DNA of 64,000 bases from Flavobacterium degerlachei (GCF_900106645.1 NZ_FNMV01000007.1:62001-126000), one strand, 5' to 3'; positions 44,252 to 54,534 are shown, numbered from the stretch's first letter. Notes: generated by a model from the letters alone, not told the origin. Made by a program: numbers and translations.

Positions 44252-45271
44252 CTATTTTTTATCTACAACTGGTCTATTTTCTCTATTAGCCAATTCCCAG
44301 GCAATTGTGAAAGCAAATTTTGCTCTTTTTTCTAAAGCATCGTATTCGATTTTGTCAGGCGTGTCACTTTTTTGGTGGTAATCAGCATGAACCCCGTTAA
44401 AAAGGAAGACGGAAGGAATACCATTTTTTGCGAAATTATAATGATCAGAGCGCTCGTAAAAATGTTGAGGATCCATAGGGTCATTGTATTTCAAGTCTAA
44501 ATTCATTTGCGTGTATTTGTCATTTGCAGCGAAGCAGATGTTGTGTAAATCACTCGATAAACGATCAGCACCAATTAAATATACATAGTTGTTTGAATCA
44601 GGATGGAATTCATCACGACGGCCTATCATATCAATATTGATGTCGGCAATAGTATTTGCTAATGGAAATAATGGGTTTTCAGAGTAAAAACGCGAACCGT
44701 GTAAACCGTGCTCCTCGCCAGTAACATGAAGAAAAAGGATGGACCTTTTAGGGCTGTGACCTTCTTTTCTTGCTATTTCGAATGCTTCAGCAATTTCAAG
44801 TAATGCAACTGTTCCTGATCCGTCATCGTCAGCACCGTTATAGACATCTCCGTTTTTTACCCCTACATGGTCGTAATGTGCGGAAATAACAACCACCTCT
44901 TCTGGTTTTTCAGAACCTTTAATAAACGCCCAGATATTCTCTGAATCAGATAAGCCTTCATTGCGTTTTGCGTTTAGGTAAGCTGCTGGAATGGGTTGAT
45001 AAAAGTTAGTGGCGCCTTTAGGAAAAGAAACACCATTTTTTTCATATTGACTAATTAGGTAAGCACCAGCTCTTTTTTGTCCAGGCGAACCAGTTTCACG
45101 ACCTTCCATTCCGTCAGAAGCGACAACATAAAGATGTGTTTTTAATTCATTTGCTGTAATAGAAGCCATGTATTTTGTTGGGTCAGAATTGTCTTGGGCG
45201 ACAGCTTCTTTGGTAGTGGCACAACTGATGCAAAGAGTCAGCAGTAGGCTCAATGAAATGATTTTTTTCAT
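44252..45271 (-). CDS. M28-family zinc peptidase lipoprotein
   Basis: 339 residues, lipobox TLCISCATT. Two-zinc motifs: SAHYDHVGV, NGADDDGSGT, VTGEEHGLHGS, IDMIGRRD and final DYHQKSDTPDKIEY. Aminopeptidase-type (M28) in the envelope. Paralogous in outline to the M28 enzyme at 54992-56296, though not close. Confidence 0.92.
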   Translation of the reverse strand: MKKIISLSLLLTLCISCATTKEAVAQDNSDPTKYMASITANELKTHLYVVASDGMEGRETGSPGQKRAGAYLISQYEKNGVSFPKGATNFYQPIPAAYLNAKRNEGLSDSENIWAFIKGSEKPEEVVVISAHYDHVGVKNGDVYNGADDDGSGTVALLEIAEAFEIARKEGHSPKRSILFLHVTGEEHGLHGSRFYSENPLFPLANTIADINIDMIGRRDEFHPDSNNYVYLIGADRLSSDLHNICFAANDKYTQMNLDLKYNDPMDPQHFYERSDHYNFAKNGIPSVFLFNGVHADYHQKSDTPDKIEYDALEKRAKFAFTIAWELANRENRPVVDKK

Positions 45272-45277
45272 TATGAT

Positions 45278-46312
45278 TTAGTGAAGATTTATAAAAGTGT
45301 AAAAGGCAAACAATAAAAGTAATAAAATTATTATGATGAAGTTTATAAAAAATAAAAATATCGTTTTTATGAAGGAAACCAGTCTTGATTCGCCATAAAA
45401 ACGATGATGAGCTGGAAAAAAGTAATAAAGCATCCAGCCAAAGCCTGCAAAATATATTAATCCGCTTATGAAACTTGTCGTACTGGATTTTTCAATTAAC
45501 AAAAAGATTTTATCAGTAAGGAACAGGATTAAAATAAGTAATAACAAGAATGAAAAATAATGGAGGGTAAAAATACCGTGGTCAAAATAGTACCACTTTT
45601 TTTTGTTGTGAAAAAGCCATAGAAAAAAAGCGAAAATAGGCAGGTAGATAAATAATACTTTTGGAAAATCATGAAGGAAGGAAGTTCTGAATTTTGCTAT
45701 AATTTCATCTATTGTATTATGCTCAGTCACTGTCAAGACCTTCTTAATAATTGAATATTCAAAGCTACTGTATTTGTCTTCTGCTTTGCCAAATTCTTGG
45801 ATGGAGTCTAATTCTCTAACTGTTTTAATTCCGAAATTTAATGGTTTTTCGGCCTGGTCGTTAAGTTCAACCGATTTATTGATCGTTTTTTGAATGGAGT
45901 CTAAATTGTCTTTTGCAAGTTGGTCCGGATGGATCAGTTTATTTATTTTTAAATCAGTCGTTTGTTTTGGGTTGGGATCGGAGAGTTCGATTTTATTATC
46001 TGGAAAGGCACCAATCAAGAAAAACGTAATGAAACTGATAAAAATATAAAGGCGTATTGGTGCCAGATAGGATAGCCTTTTACCGGACAGGTATTCCTTT
46101 GTAAGGGTTGCCGGTTTGAGAATAAGGTTTTTGATGGTTTTCCAGAACGCATTTTCGTAATGGGTCAAATCCTCAAAGAAATGGATAAAAAGCTGATGGA
46201 AAGTTTTTCTGATATCTATGTTTTCCTGTCCGCAGTTAGAGCAGAATCTGTTTTGTACAACATATCTGCAATTTAAGCAAGTCTTATCTTTTCTTTGAGG
46301 ATTTTTACTCAT
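45278..46312 (-). CDS. DUF3667 zinc-ribbon membrane protein, copy 1
   Basis: 344 residues. N-terminal zinc ribbon CLNCRYVVQNRFCSNCGQENIDIRKTF (four Cys), then FHQLFIHFFEDLTHYENAFWKT, YLSGKRLSYLAPIRLYIFISF and four or five membrane segments. This is DUF3667 of Bacteroidota; function unknown. Strongly similar in layout and motifs to the copy at 60140-61228. It is 6 bp after the M28 peptidase start in transcript order. Confidence 0.88.
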   Translation of the reverse strand: MSKNPQRKDKTCLNCRYVVQNRFCSNCGQENIDIRKTFHQLFIHFFEDLTHYENAFWKTIKNLILKPATLTKEYLSGKRLSYLAPIRLYIFISFITFFLIGAFPDNKIELSDPNPKQTTDLKINKLIHPDQLAKDNLDSIQKTINKSVELNDQAEKPLNFGIKTVRELDSIQEFGKAEDKYSSFEYSIIKKVLTVTEHNTIDEIIAKFRTSFLHDFPKVLFIYLPIFAFFLWLFHNKKKWYYFDHGIFTLHYFSFLLLLILILFLTDKIFLLIEKSSTTSFISGLIYFAGFGWMLYYFFPAHHRFYGESRLVSFIKTIFLFFINFIIIILLLLLFAFYTFINLH

Positions 46313-46343
46313 AATAAAGAAATTTTGGGGTTATGAACCCTAG

Positions 46344-47120
46344 TTACTTTTTTAGAACTTCATGCAGGAAAAGTTTTAAATGTTCAAAAGAGCGCTTTGC
46401 CGCTTTTTCATTGTATGCAGCTCCTTTAGAATTGTCGTCTCCGTATTCAGGATTGGTAAATCCATGTACCGCATTCGCATAATAAATCATTTGCCAGTCG
46501 GCTTTTGTATCACGCATTTCTTGTTGGAAAGCGGTAATTTCTTCTTTTGATTCGTACGGGTCATCAGCACCATGACATACTAAAACAGGAACTGTGATAG
46601 GTTCAATAGCTCTGGCTTCGTCTCTTGCTAAACCACCATGAAAGGAAACCACGCCTTTTACATTTAGATGTGCACGAGCGGCTTCAAGCGCACCTGTACC
46701 ACCAAAACAATACCCGATAACTACAATGTTGTCAGGATTAGCTCCAGCCTTAATCAATTGATCTAATGCTAAACAAATTCGTTTTTGATATTCGGTGTAG
46801 TTCGTTTTATAGTAACCAGACTTTTGACCCGCTTCTGCATTATCTTTTGGATAATTACCCGCTCCATAAATATCGGCAATAAAAGCGTAGTAGCCTAAGC
46901 TTGCTAAATCAGCAGCTATATCTTTAGATGCTTTATCAACTCCTCTCCAGGCTGGAAGGATAAGGATTCCCGGTTTTTTGGAGCTTTTCTTTTTCTTTGG
47001 TGAAATTTCAAAACCATTTAAAACCTGATTTCCGTCTTTGTAAGTTGTCGCTTTTAACTGTGCGAAAGAGCTGTTTGAATAGATAAGGAGCCCCAGAATA
47101 AAGTATTTTATATTTTTCAT
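46344..47120 (-). CDS. Secreted dienelactone-hydrolase-family protein
   Basis: 258 residues from ATG 47120, which gives the signal peptide MKNIKYFILGLLIYSNSSFAQ (a start at 47144 would add 8 residues). Nucleophile Cys138 in GYCFGG, Asp in CHGADDPYE, His in AVHGFTNPEYG: the Cys-Asp-His triad of dienelactone hydrolases. Substrate unknown. Reverse-strand neighbour of DUF3667 copy 1. Confidence 0.88.
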   Translation of the reverse strand: MKNIKYFILGLLIYSNSSFAQLKATTYKDGNQVLNGFEISPKKKKSSKKPGILILPAWRGVDKASKDIAADLASLGYYAFIADIYGAGNYPKDNAEAGQKSGYYKTNYTEYQKRICLALDQLIKAGANPDNIVVIGYCFGGTGALEAARAHLNVKGVVSFHGGLARDEARAIEPITVPVLVCHGADDPYESKEEITAFQQEMRDTKADWQMIYYANAVHGFTNPEYGDDNSKGAAYNEKAAKRSFEHLKLFLHEVLKK

Positions 47121-47442
47121 AATGCTATATGTTTGTATGTACAAATATCCGAAATTAAATGGCGAACTATTAAATGTCCTACTAATTTACAGTTTTTTTA
47201 ATAATTGTTTAGCAACAGAATAAAGTATTTTACTATTGGTTGTCACTCCTATTGCTATATAAGAGCATAGGAGTAGAGGTTTTTAACAAAGATTGATTGC
47301 TCTTTAACTGATGAGCTGGCTAAACTATTTAAAAAATAGTGGTACTTTATATTTTTCCTTTTAATGGAATTTCAGTTTCTATGATTTTCTATGTGGTAAA
47401 AAAAAGGCTTGTACTAATTAGCCGCAATGTCTGGCTGTAACT

Positions 47443-47895
47443 TTAAAGGCTAATGTTTCTTTTAAAAGCACAACCCAATTCAATCATGGAATCTGTTTTG
47501 GCAATTCCTTGAATGGTATCAATTTTTTCATACAGCAACTTTCTCATGTGTTCATGGTCTCTTGCTATCATTTTTATATATAAGGTAAAAGAGCCTGTGA
47601 TAAAATAACATTCCGTTACCTCAGGGATTTTTTTCAACTCATCAATGACTCTACTAGAATCCTCATCTTTATTTAAGGTAATTCCTGTAAATGCACCCCA
47701 GTCATAGCCTATTTTTTTTTCGTTGATTATTGGCTTTATACCAGTAATAATTCCTTGCTCCATCAGTCTATTGATACGCTGATGCACCATGGTGTTTGAT
47801 ATTTTTAAAGTAGTAGCAATTGCCGAGTAGGCCATACGACCATCTTTCTCTAATTCTTTTATGATGTTAATATCAAATTCATCTAATATATCCAT
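47443..47895 (-). CDS. Lrp/AsnC-family regulator
   Basis: 150 residues: N-terminal winged HTH (DINIIKELEKDGRMAYSAIATTLKISNTMVHQRINRLMEQGII) and a RAM effector domain (about 65-145). It is divergent from rocD, so control of ornithine/arginine catabolism is likely in context but not shown. Confidence 0.92.
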   Translation of the reverse strand: MDILDEFDINIIKELEKDGRMAYSAIATTLKISNTMVHQRINRLMEQGIITGIKPIINEKKIGYDWGAFTGITLNKDEDSSRVIDELKKIPEVTECYFITGSFTLYIKMIARDHEHMRKLLYEKIDTIQGIAKTDSMIELGCAFKRNISL

Positions 47896-48066
47896 GAAAT
47901 TTTTTTTAAATTTAAATGCGTAACTTTATTAGCTATAAAAGTAATTATTTTTTTCTTTTTCCGGTAGAAATGCAGATTTAATTTTTATAAAATGACTTTT
48001 AAAACTGTATTTTTTAGTAAAATTAGTTTTATATAACAATTAATAAGTCAAAAACGTCTATTTTTA

Positions 48067-48096
48067 TTGCGAAAGACAAAAATATTTGTAGTTTTG
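48067..48096 (+). promoter_or_regulatory. Promoter of the rocD-arginase operon
   Basis: TTG (48067-48069), 19-bp spacer, TAGTTTTG (48089-48096), matching TAnnTTTG. The AT-rich gap upstream (47900-48060) is suitable for Lrp binding, with no specific palindrome assigned. Confidence 0.5.
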
Positions 48097-48126
48097 TATT
48101 TCAGAATCATAAAAATAAAACATATC

Positions 48127-49410
48127 ATGGAACAAAAACATCAAACACTCTCTTCAAAGGCAGAAGCGTTAATCGAAAAAGAAAATAAATATGGAGCCCA
48201 TAATTATCATCCATTACCGGTAGTTCTTGAAAAAGGAGAAGGAGTTTTTGTATGGGATGTAGATGGTAAAAAATATTATGATTTCTTATCTGCATATTCA
48301 GCAGTAAATCAAGGACATTGTCATCCAAAAATTGTTGGGGCAATGGTAAAACAAGCACAAACATTAACATTGACTTCTCGTGCTTTTCATAATGATCAGT
48401 TGGGTGTTTTTGAGGAATATGTGACTAAATATTTTGATTTTGACAAAGTATTACCAATGAATACAGGAGCCGAAGCAGTTGAAACGGCTTTGAAAATTTG
48501 TAGAAAATGGTCTTATGAAGTAAAAGGAATTCCTGAAAATCAAGCACAAATTATTGTTTGTGAGAATAATTTCCATGGAAGAACTACAACTATCATTTCG
48601 TTTTCAAATGACGAAAATGCACGTAAAAACTTTGGTCCGTTTACAGATGGTTTTATTAAAATTGCCTATGATGATATTGACGCTCTAGAAGCAGCTTTAA
48701 AATCAAGTTCAAATATAGCAGGTTTCTTAGTGGAACCTATTCAAGGAGAAGCTGGAGTTTATGTTCCTACCGAAGGTTATTTAGCAAAAGCCAAAGCACT
48801 TTGTGAAGCTCATAATGTATTGTTCATTGCAGATGAAGTTCAAACAGGAATTGCTCGTACAGGAAGATTATTAGCAACTTGTGGAAATTGTTCTTGTGAA
48901 AAAGGATGTGAAAATAAACCAGAAGTGAAACCAGATATCCTTATCTTAGGAAAAGCAATTTCAGGAGGTGTATATCCCGTATCTGCGGTATTGGCTAATA
49001 ATGCTATTATGAACGTAATCAAACCAGGTCAGCACGGTTCCACTTTTGGAGGGAATCCTGTTGCAGCGGCTGTTGCGGTTGCAGCTCTTGAAGTAGTTCG
49101 TGAAGAAAACTTGTCCGAAAATGCAGAACGTTTAGGAATTATATTAAGAAAAGGACTGAATGATATAGCTTCTAGAAACCCACTAATCGAACTAGTGAGA
49201 GGTAAAGGTTTGCTAAATGCTATAGTAATTAATTGTGATGAAGAGTCTGATTTAGCTTGGCAAATTTGCTTAAGATTTAGAGACTACGGTTTGTTGGCAA
49301 AACCAACACATGGTAACAAAATACGTTTTGCTCCGCCATTAGTTATTACTGAAGCTCAAATTCAAGACTGTCTTGCAATCATAGAAAAAGCGCTTAACGA
49401 TTTCAAATAA
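48127..49410 (+). CDS. rocD: Ornithine--oxo-acid aminotransferase
   Basis: 427 residues from ATG 48127; the longer reading from a TTG at 48067 overlaps the promoter and lacks family similarity. PLP-fold class III aminotransferase: [44 protein letters not shown], the PLP Lys in [26 protein letters not shown]. Converts ornithine to glutamate semialdehyde. Followed 10 bp later by the arginase gene, completing an arginine-catabolic operon. Confidence 0.95.
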   Translation: MEQKHQTLSSKAEALIEKENKYGAHNYHPLPVVLEKGEGVFVWDVDGKKYYDFLSAYSAVNQGHCHPKIVGAMVKQAQTLTLTSRAFHNDQLGVFEEYVTKYFDFDKVLPMNTGAEAVETALKICRKWSYEVKGIPENQAQIIVCENNFHGRTTTIISFSNDENARKNFGPFTDGFIKIAYDDIDALEAALKSSSNIAGFLVEPIQGEAGVYVPTEGYLAKAKALCEAHNVLFIADEVQTGIARTGRLLATCGNCSCEKGCENKPEVKPDILILGKAISGGVYPVSAVLANNAIMNVIKPGQHGSTFGGNPVAAAVAVAALEVVREENLSENAERLGIILRKGLNDIASRNPLIELVRGKGLLNAIVINCDEESDLAWQICLRFRDYGLLAKPTHGNKIRFAPPLVITEAQIQDCLAIIEKALNDFK

Positions 49411-49420
49411 ATAAATTATT

Positions 49421-50383
49421 ATGGAAAGAGCTATAAAATTAATAAAAAACCGGTCTGACATCGGAGCTGGAACACGCGGCTCTGATATGGGGATCGACGC
49501 TATTGAAATTGCTGCTATCAATCAAAATAGCGGTTACTTTAATAGGTTTCCTTTTGAGGATGTTAAGACGCATAACGAAAGTATCTACGACAAGAATAAT
49601 AATAATTTTGCCAAAAGAATCGAGCATGTTGTAGAGCAATGTACGCGTGTTAGTTATGCCGTAAAACATAATATTGAAGCTAATTACTTTCCTATAGTAT
49701 TATCTGGTGATCATTCTTCGGCATTAGGAACAATAAGTGGTATTAAAGCAGTTTACCCTAGAAAAACACTAGGTGTTGTTTGGATTGACGCTCATGCTGA
49801 TTTGCATTCTCCGTATACCTCTCCTTCGGGAAACATTCATGGTATGCCTTTATCTGCAGCACTTGCTGATGATAATTTAGATTGTCAAGTCAATGAAATT
49901 ACTCCTGAAACAAAAAAACACTGGGAGGACATGAAAAATATTGGTTGTCCTGGTGCAAAAATTGACCCAGGAAATCTAGTCTATTTTGGTGTTCGTGATA
50001 CTGAAGAAGCAGAGGATAAACAAATTGAGAAATTGAAAATCAGAAACTATATGGTTGCTGAAGTTCGTTATAGAGGTTTGCAAACTTGCGTTGATGAAGC
50101 CTTAGCTAAATTATCAAATTGCGATATGATTTACATCTCTTTTGATGTCGATTCAATGGATTGTGATATGATTTCTTATGGTACTGGAACTCCAGTTCCA
50201 AAAGGCTTTGATCAATTTGAGGTGATTGAAATCATCAACCAAATTGTGAAGAGTAAAAAAGTCGTTTGTTTAGAAGTAGTGGAGGTAAACCCTTTATTAG
50301 ATACCAAAGGAAACAAGATGGCCGAGACCGCATTTGAAGTTTTAGAGCAGGTTACAGAAACAATCGATTTATGGATCGCTTAA
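49421..50383 (+). CDS. rocF: Arginase-family ureohydrolase, probably arginase
   Basis: 320 residues. Manganese-binding motifs GDHSSALG, WIDAHADLHSP, and SFDVDSMDCDMISYGTGTPV. Family also contains agmatinase and formiminoglutamase, but the position directly after rocD makes arginase the best reading (arginine to ornithine plus urea). The 10-bp gap supports one transcript, terminated at 50406-50450. Confidence 0.85.
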   Translation: MERAIKLIKNRSDIGAGTRGSDMGIDAIEIAAINQNSGYFNRFPFEDVKTHNESIYDKNNNNFAKRIEHVVEQCTRVSYAVKHNIEANYFPIVLSGDHSSALGTISGIKAVYPRKTLGVVWIDAHADLHSPYTSPSGNIHGMPLSAALADDNLDCQVNEITPETKKHWEDMKNIGCPGAKIDPGNLVYFGVRDTEEAEDKQIEKLKIRNYMVAEVRYRGLQTCVDEALAKLSNCDMIYISFDVDSMDCDMISYGTGTPVPKGFDQFEVIEIINQIVKSKKVVCLEVVEVNPLLDTKGNKMAETAFEVLEQVTETIDLWIA

Positions 50384-50405
50384 ATCCCTATTTGATTTTA
50401 TATAC

Positions 50406-50450
50406 AAATCCCCAGAGTCTAGTAGTATAGATTTTGGGGATTTCCTTTTT
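50406..50450 (+). terminator. Terminator of the rocD-arginase operon
   Basis: AAATCCCC (50406-50413) pairs with GGGGATTT (50436-50443), the interior TCTA/TAGA part adds to the stem, and a CTTTTTT run follows. Confidence 0.8.
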
Positions 50451-50916
50451 TAGTAGCTAATACCGTCATTCGTTACAACCCATTTGGTCTCAAACCCTTT
50501 TACTAAGCGCTGGCAGGAGCTTTTGGCTACCCTCTCCTTCGGAGAGGGGTTGGGGGTGAGGCTTGTCGCTCTGCCACTGTCAGTAAAAGTGGTTTTCTAC
50601 CTCCATGGGGTTTTCACTACTACCGGGGCTAGGGGATATATGGTTTAATTCGTTTGTATGTGGTTTCCCGTAAAGTTTATTTTTAAGAAGGAGTTATATT
50701 TGAAAATGAGTTGATTATCGAATTATTTATTCAGATTTTTCGGAGATTAATTTGTATGTTTGAAAAAGTAAAATAAGCTACAGTTGTGGCACAAAGTCGC
50801 CCAAAGGTGGTTGGATTGGAGCTACTTTATGGCTCCCATAAAGGAGTTGTGAGACATTTTGCAGAACGAACTCAGGTAGATTTAATCAATTATTCATTAA
50901 AAAATCAAAATAGACT
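50451..50916. other. Non-coding stretch with stem-loop, start of an accessory patch
   Basis: About 460 bp without a gene. It is more GC-rich than its surroundings around 50510-50640. Hairpin CCCTCTCC-TTC-GGAGAGGG at 50530-50548 followed by TTGGGGGTGAGG. GTTGTGAGAC at 50846-50855 is the reverse complement of GTCTCACAAC at 51563-51572, on the far side of the next gene. Confidence 0.45.
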
Positions 50917-51528
50917 ATGACAAAATTCTTGTTTCTATCAACACTATATCTATCATTAATTAATCTTTCATTTTCTCAATATAAACATCCTTTGATTGAA
51001 AATGTAGAAATAGAACTTGAACATCATGGTGTAAAAAAAAATGTTTTGGACGGAGCAAAACTAAAATGCTCTAAAACGCTGACGGGCCCAGATGAAACTA
51101 GATTTAGAGTATATTTTAGTGCAAAATTTTACGATTTTTCTACAAAAAAAACTTTAGATTTTAATAATATATCTGTAGTTGATGTAGACAATAAAATCCG
51201 CTACCGACCTGACGGGGTTATTCAATATGGCTTCTCAAATGGTTTGTTTGCCGATAAAATAGAATTGATAGAAAACGAAGATCCATTCATAAGATATTCA
51301 CAAAATGGAATTGAAAACTTTGACTTTTATTCTAAAGCACTTGTTGCTAATTTAAATGAGAAATATAGATATAGATTAAAACCTGAAGCTTTTAAAAGTA
51401 ATAATTTAAAACTAACATTCAGTTTCCCGATTTTTAAAACTCAAAAAGATTCGGGGAGCTTTAAAATATACTGGAAAGATAAAGTAATTGGAGAGTTTAA
51501 AATTAAAGATGGTGTGCCTGTTCAATAG
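50917..51528 (+). CDS. Secreted protein of unknown function
   Basis: 203 residues with signal peptide MTKFLFLSTLYLSLINLSFSQ. A beta-rich body follows, for example LEHHGVKKNVLDGAKLKCSKTL, RFRVYFSAKFYDF and LKLTFSFPIF. No recognised domain or catalytic motif. It is AT-rich and flanked by a pair of inverted 10-mers. Function unknown. Confidence 0.55.
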   Translation: MTKFLFLSTLYLSLINLSFSQYKHPLIENVEIELEHHGVKKNVLDGAKLKCSKTLTGPDETRFRVYFSAKFYDFSTKKTLDFNNISVVDVDNKIRYRPDGVIQYGFSNGLFADKIELIENEDPFIRYSQNGIENFDFYSKALVANLNEKYRYRLKPEAFKSNNLKLTFSFPIFKTQKDSGSFKIYWKDKVIGEFKIKDGVPVQ

Positions 51529-51678
51529 CTTTTAAAAATATAAATTATAATAAGATAAAAACGTCTCACAACAGCGGTAGCGGACGAATTATCGTTTTTA
51601 AATCGTATTTTCGTTTAACCGAAAAATCTCGCATCTTTATTCCCCAAGCTCGCAAAGCGCCAGAACATTACCACACAT

Positions 51679-52506
51679 ATGAGGAAAATTCAGTATCTAA
51701 TAATATTATTCATTTTTTCTAGTTGCTCTAATTTAAAATATTTAGATGCTTATGACGGTTTTAAAAATGAACCAATAGAAGTTGAATCTATAACCTATAG
51801 AATAACATATACGGATAGTTTATCTAAAGAAGAAATGCGCTTTAAAGTTATTTCTTCCTATGATACTAAAGGACGAAAAGTTAAAAGCAAGGATTTTAAA
51901 TCAGATGGCTCTCCCAGTTCTGGAGGAACTAAGTATACTTATGACAAATACGGAAACGAGATTAAAAATATTTTTTATAACATCGATAGTTCTATAAATG
52001 TTCAAAACAATTATAAGTATAACAAATATGGACAACAAACGGAAAGGGAATATATAAGTGGAGGGAAAAAATCTATAACCAAAAACGATATTGACAGAAA
52101 AAACAAACTGAATAGAGAAATTATTAGAGAAAGCGATGGATCTATTTCCAGTAATTCATTACTTAAGTATAATAGTAAATGGAGAGAATTTGAGATAATA
52201 TTTTATAACAATTTAGGAAACCAAGAGTCTAAAATTGCATTTGAATATGATGAAAACGGAAATGAAATTCTATCTAAATGGTATAGTTCCGAAAATATGC
52301 TTTATACATTGTATAAAACTACATACAATTTCAATAATGATAGAATAAAAATTGAAAAATTTAGTATTGCTAATGGAGAGAAAAAGTTGATAGAGAGTAC
52401 AAAATTTGAGTACAAATATGACTTGCACGGAAATTGTATCGAAGAAAAATTACTCTATAACGGAAAACCATCTTGGATAACAAGAAATAATATAAAATAC
52501 CTGTAG
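51679..52506 (+). CDS. Lipoprotein with degenerate YD-like repeats
   Basis: 275 residues, lipobox IIFIFSSCSN. Repeats such as TYDKYGNEIKNIFY, YKYNKYGQQTERE, FEYDENGNEILSKWY and FEYKYDLHGNCIEE recall the YD(K/E)xGN motifs of Rhs/YD proteins, but short and with no toxin or Rhs core. Surface or periplasmic; function unknown. The DNA between it and 50917-51528 has no gene. Confidence 0.6.
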   Translation: MRKIQYLIILFIFSSCSNLKYLDAYDGFKNEPIEVESITYRITYTDSLSKEEMRFKVISSYDTKGRKVKSKDFKSDGSPSSGGTKYTYDKYGNEIKNIFYNIDSSINVQNNYKYNKYGQQTEREYISGGKKSITKNDIDRKNKLNREIIRESDGSISSNSLLKYNSKWREFEIIFYNNLGNQESKIAFEYDENGNEILSKWYSSENMLYTLYKTTYNFNNDRIKIEKFSIANGEKKLIESTKFEYKYDLHGNCIEEKLLYNGKPSWITRNNIKYL

Positions 52507-52967
52507 TAGCCCGGCTACCTCAAGAATCATTTGGTGTGATACGTGAACAGCGCACTAACATAAAAGTTCACCTCTGCTTTCCTTTGAATAAATTTAGTGT
52601 TTTTTATTAAATACAAAGTAAAGTGTCGTCTGCGATGAGTACCTACTTAAATTAAAAAATAAATCGTAGCGCTTGCAACTTGAATAACTCCTATTTAAGC
52701 TGAAATTGATTAGCGCGAAAGAGATTAACTGAATAGTAATTGTAAAGAAACAAATACTGTGTTTTGTACTGAAAAGTGAACCGTTATGGTGAATTGGTAT
52801 TGAGCCGCGTTGCAAACGCTCTGTATTGTTTTCATAAGTAAGCAGGTACTCGATGCAATCGAGCACCAGAGGATTCTTCGCAATGAACTGTGTATAATTT
52901 ATCAAAACGAACACAAAAGTTCGCTAATCAAGAACTTTTGTATGTATTTGCCTTATATTTAGACGAT
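52507..52967. other. Non-coding stretch before the higBA pair
   Basis: About 460 bp. GTAGC-CCG-GCTAC hairpin at 52506-52518 follows the gene stop. No credible ORF: a reverse-strand reading of 106 codons is not supported by motifs. No promoter box assigned. Confidence 0.4.
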
Positions 52968-53264
52968 ATGAAAAGAATCATTGCCAAAAAGACATTGAGA
53001 GATTTTTGGGAAAAGCACGCTGATGCTGAGCAATATTTAAAGACTTGGAACGAAACGGCTAAGAATTCAAATTGGAATTCACTAAATGAAATCAAACAAA
53101 CGTATATTAATGCAAGTATATTGAAGGACAGCAGGATTGTATTTAATATAAAAGGAAATTCATATCGACTTATTGTAAAGTTCAATTGCGAAAGGCAGTG
53201 GGCATTCATTAGATTCATTGGGACACATGCTGAATATGATAAAATAAATGCGGACACAATTTAA
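52968..53264 (+). CDS. higB: HigB-type mRNA interferase toxin
   Basis: 98 residues from ATG 52968; a start at 52890 would add 26 residues without family similarity. MKRIIAKKTLRDFWEKHADAEQYLKTW, NSWN-like SNWNSLNEIKQTYINASIL, RIVFNIKGNSYRLIVKFN and WAFIRFIGTHAEYDKINA match HigB. It cleaves ribosome-bound mRNA when free of antitoxin. 11 bp upstream of the antitoxin gene, the usual HigBA order (toxin first). Confidence 0.92.
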   Translation: MKRIIAKKTLRDFWEKHADAEQYLKTWNETAKNSNWNSLNEIKQTYINASILKDSRIVFNIKGNSYRLIVKFNCERQWAFIRFIGTHAEYDKINADTI

Positions 53265-53275
53265 ACTTAAGAATT

Positions 53276-53644
53276 ATGGAAATTAGACCTATTAAAACAG
53301 AAAGTGATTACGAGCAAGCGCTAGAAAGACTTGAAGTACTATTTGATGCAGCTCCTAATTCAAAAGAAGGTGATGAAGCAGAAATTTTGACAATGTTAAT
53401 TGATAATTACGAGAATCAATATTTCCCTATCGAAGCTCCAGATCCCATTGAAGCGATTAAAATCAGAATGGAAGAAATGAATATAAAGCAAAAAGATTTA
53501 ATTGGGATTATTGGAGGAAAAAGCAGCGTCTCGGAAGTATTAAATAAGAAAAAAAGGCTAACAGTTGATATGATAAGAGAACTTGAAAGAGTTTTAAATA
53601 TTTCGGCATCTGTATTAGTGAATAATTATCAATTGACTAAATAA
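53276..53644 (+). CDS. higA: HigA-type antitoxin with HTH
   Basis: 122 residues. N-terminal IRPIKTESDYEQALERLEVLFDAAPNS...EAEILTMLIDNYE, then XRE-type HTH (about 60-115): IRMEEMNIKQKDLIGIIGGKSSVSEVLNKKKRLTVDMIRELERVLNIS. Binds and neutralises HigB and autorepresses the pair. Confidence 0.93.
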   Translation: MEIRPIKTESDYEQALERLEVLFDAAPNSKEGDEAEILTMLIDNYENQYFPIEAPDPIEAIKIRMEEMNIKQKDLIGIIGGKSSVSEVLNKKKRLTVDMIRELERVLNISASVLVNNYQLTK

Positions 53645-53736
53645 AAAATACAATCAAGTTTGCTAGAGATTTCTCAAAACACAGTTCTATCACTTAACAA
53701 AAAAGGAATTCGATTAAAAATTTGATTTGATTAAAA

Positions 53737-54534
53737 ATGAATACTAAATCTAGGATAGCGTCAATAGTAAAAGGGAATAGTTTAGACGCATCAGTTACCG
53801 GTTTGCCATCTTTTCATTTATCAGAACTAAGTATTCAAAATGATTTGGAATTTCAATTACCAACCAATATAAGGTTGGGGCATTTGGCAGAAAAAATTGT
53901 TTCTGAACTGATTAAATCCTCTGTCAATTACAAGGTGCTATGTGAACATTTTCAGATAATTGAAGATCAGAAAACCATAGGTGAAATTGACTTTATCATT
54001 GAAAATAGAGTTGATAAAAAGATAATTCACTTGGAATTAGCCTATAAATTCTACCTGTTTGATCCTAGTATTTCTATAGACCCTATAAACAATTGGATTG
54101 GTCCCAATAGAAACGATTCTTTAAGCGAGAAATTAGACAAGTTAAAAAGGAAACAATTCCCTTTATTGTACCATAGTTGCACAGCATCAGAATTTAATAC
54201 TATCGATATTGATACTGTTTCTCAAGCACTTTGCTTATTAGTTTCCTTATTTGTGCCCTATGAATTTAAAACCAAATTATCTCCCGTTTATGAGAAAGCC
54301 ATTAAAGGGTATTATTTAGATTTAGAAACCTTTCTTAGCCTTGATAATCCTGAAAAATCCTATTATTTACCTTCAAAAAAAGAGTGGGGAATGGAAGCTT
54401 CTGAAAATGGAATTTGGAAACCTTATAAAGAAATAGAAGATCAAATTGCTACAAGTATAAAAGAAAAACAGGCGCCATTGTGCTGGCAAAAATACAAGGG
54501 AACTTATATTTCTTTTTTTATTGTGTGGTGGTAG
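53737..54534 (+). CDS. DUF1853 family protein, possible PD-(D/E)XK nuclease relative
   Basis: 265 residues. RLGHLAEKIVSELI, a long segment, QTIGEIDFII-like KTIGEIDFIIENR, HLELAYKFYLF and WIGPNRNDSLSEKLDKLKRKQFPLL are DUF1853 blocks. GEIDF followed by (E)LAYKF resembles the acidic-Lys core of PD-(D/E)XK nucleases, but activity is inferred only. No partner gene is adjacent apart from higBA upstream. Confidence 0.75.
   Translation: MNTKSRIASIVKGNSLDASVTGLPSFHLSELSIQNDLEFQLPTNIRLGHLAEKIVSELIKSSVNYKVLCEHFQIIEDQKTIGEIDFIIENRVDKKIIHLELAYKFYLFDPSISIDPINNWIGPNRNDSLSEKLDKLKRKQFPLLYHSCTASEFNTIDIDTVSQALCLLVSLFVPYEFKTKLSPVYEKAIKGYYLDLETFLSLDNPEKSYYLPSKKEWGMEASENGIWKPYKEIEDQIATSIKEKQAPLCWQKYKGTYISFFIVWW

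Noticed and set aside
44054..44335. Forward reading of 93 codons after the dehydrogenase gene
   Set aside because: It runs through a perfect terminator and dispersed repeat copy 2, overlaps the end of the M28 peptidase gene and has no recognisable motif.
52594..52914. Reverse reading of 106 codons before higB
   Set aside because: No domain, poor codon pattern and overlap with a low-complexity gap.
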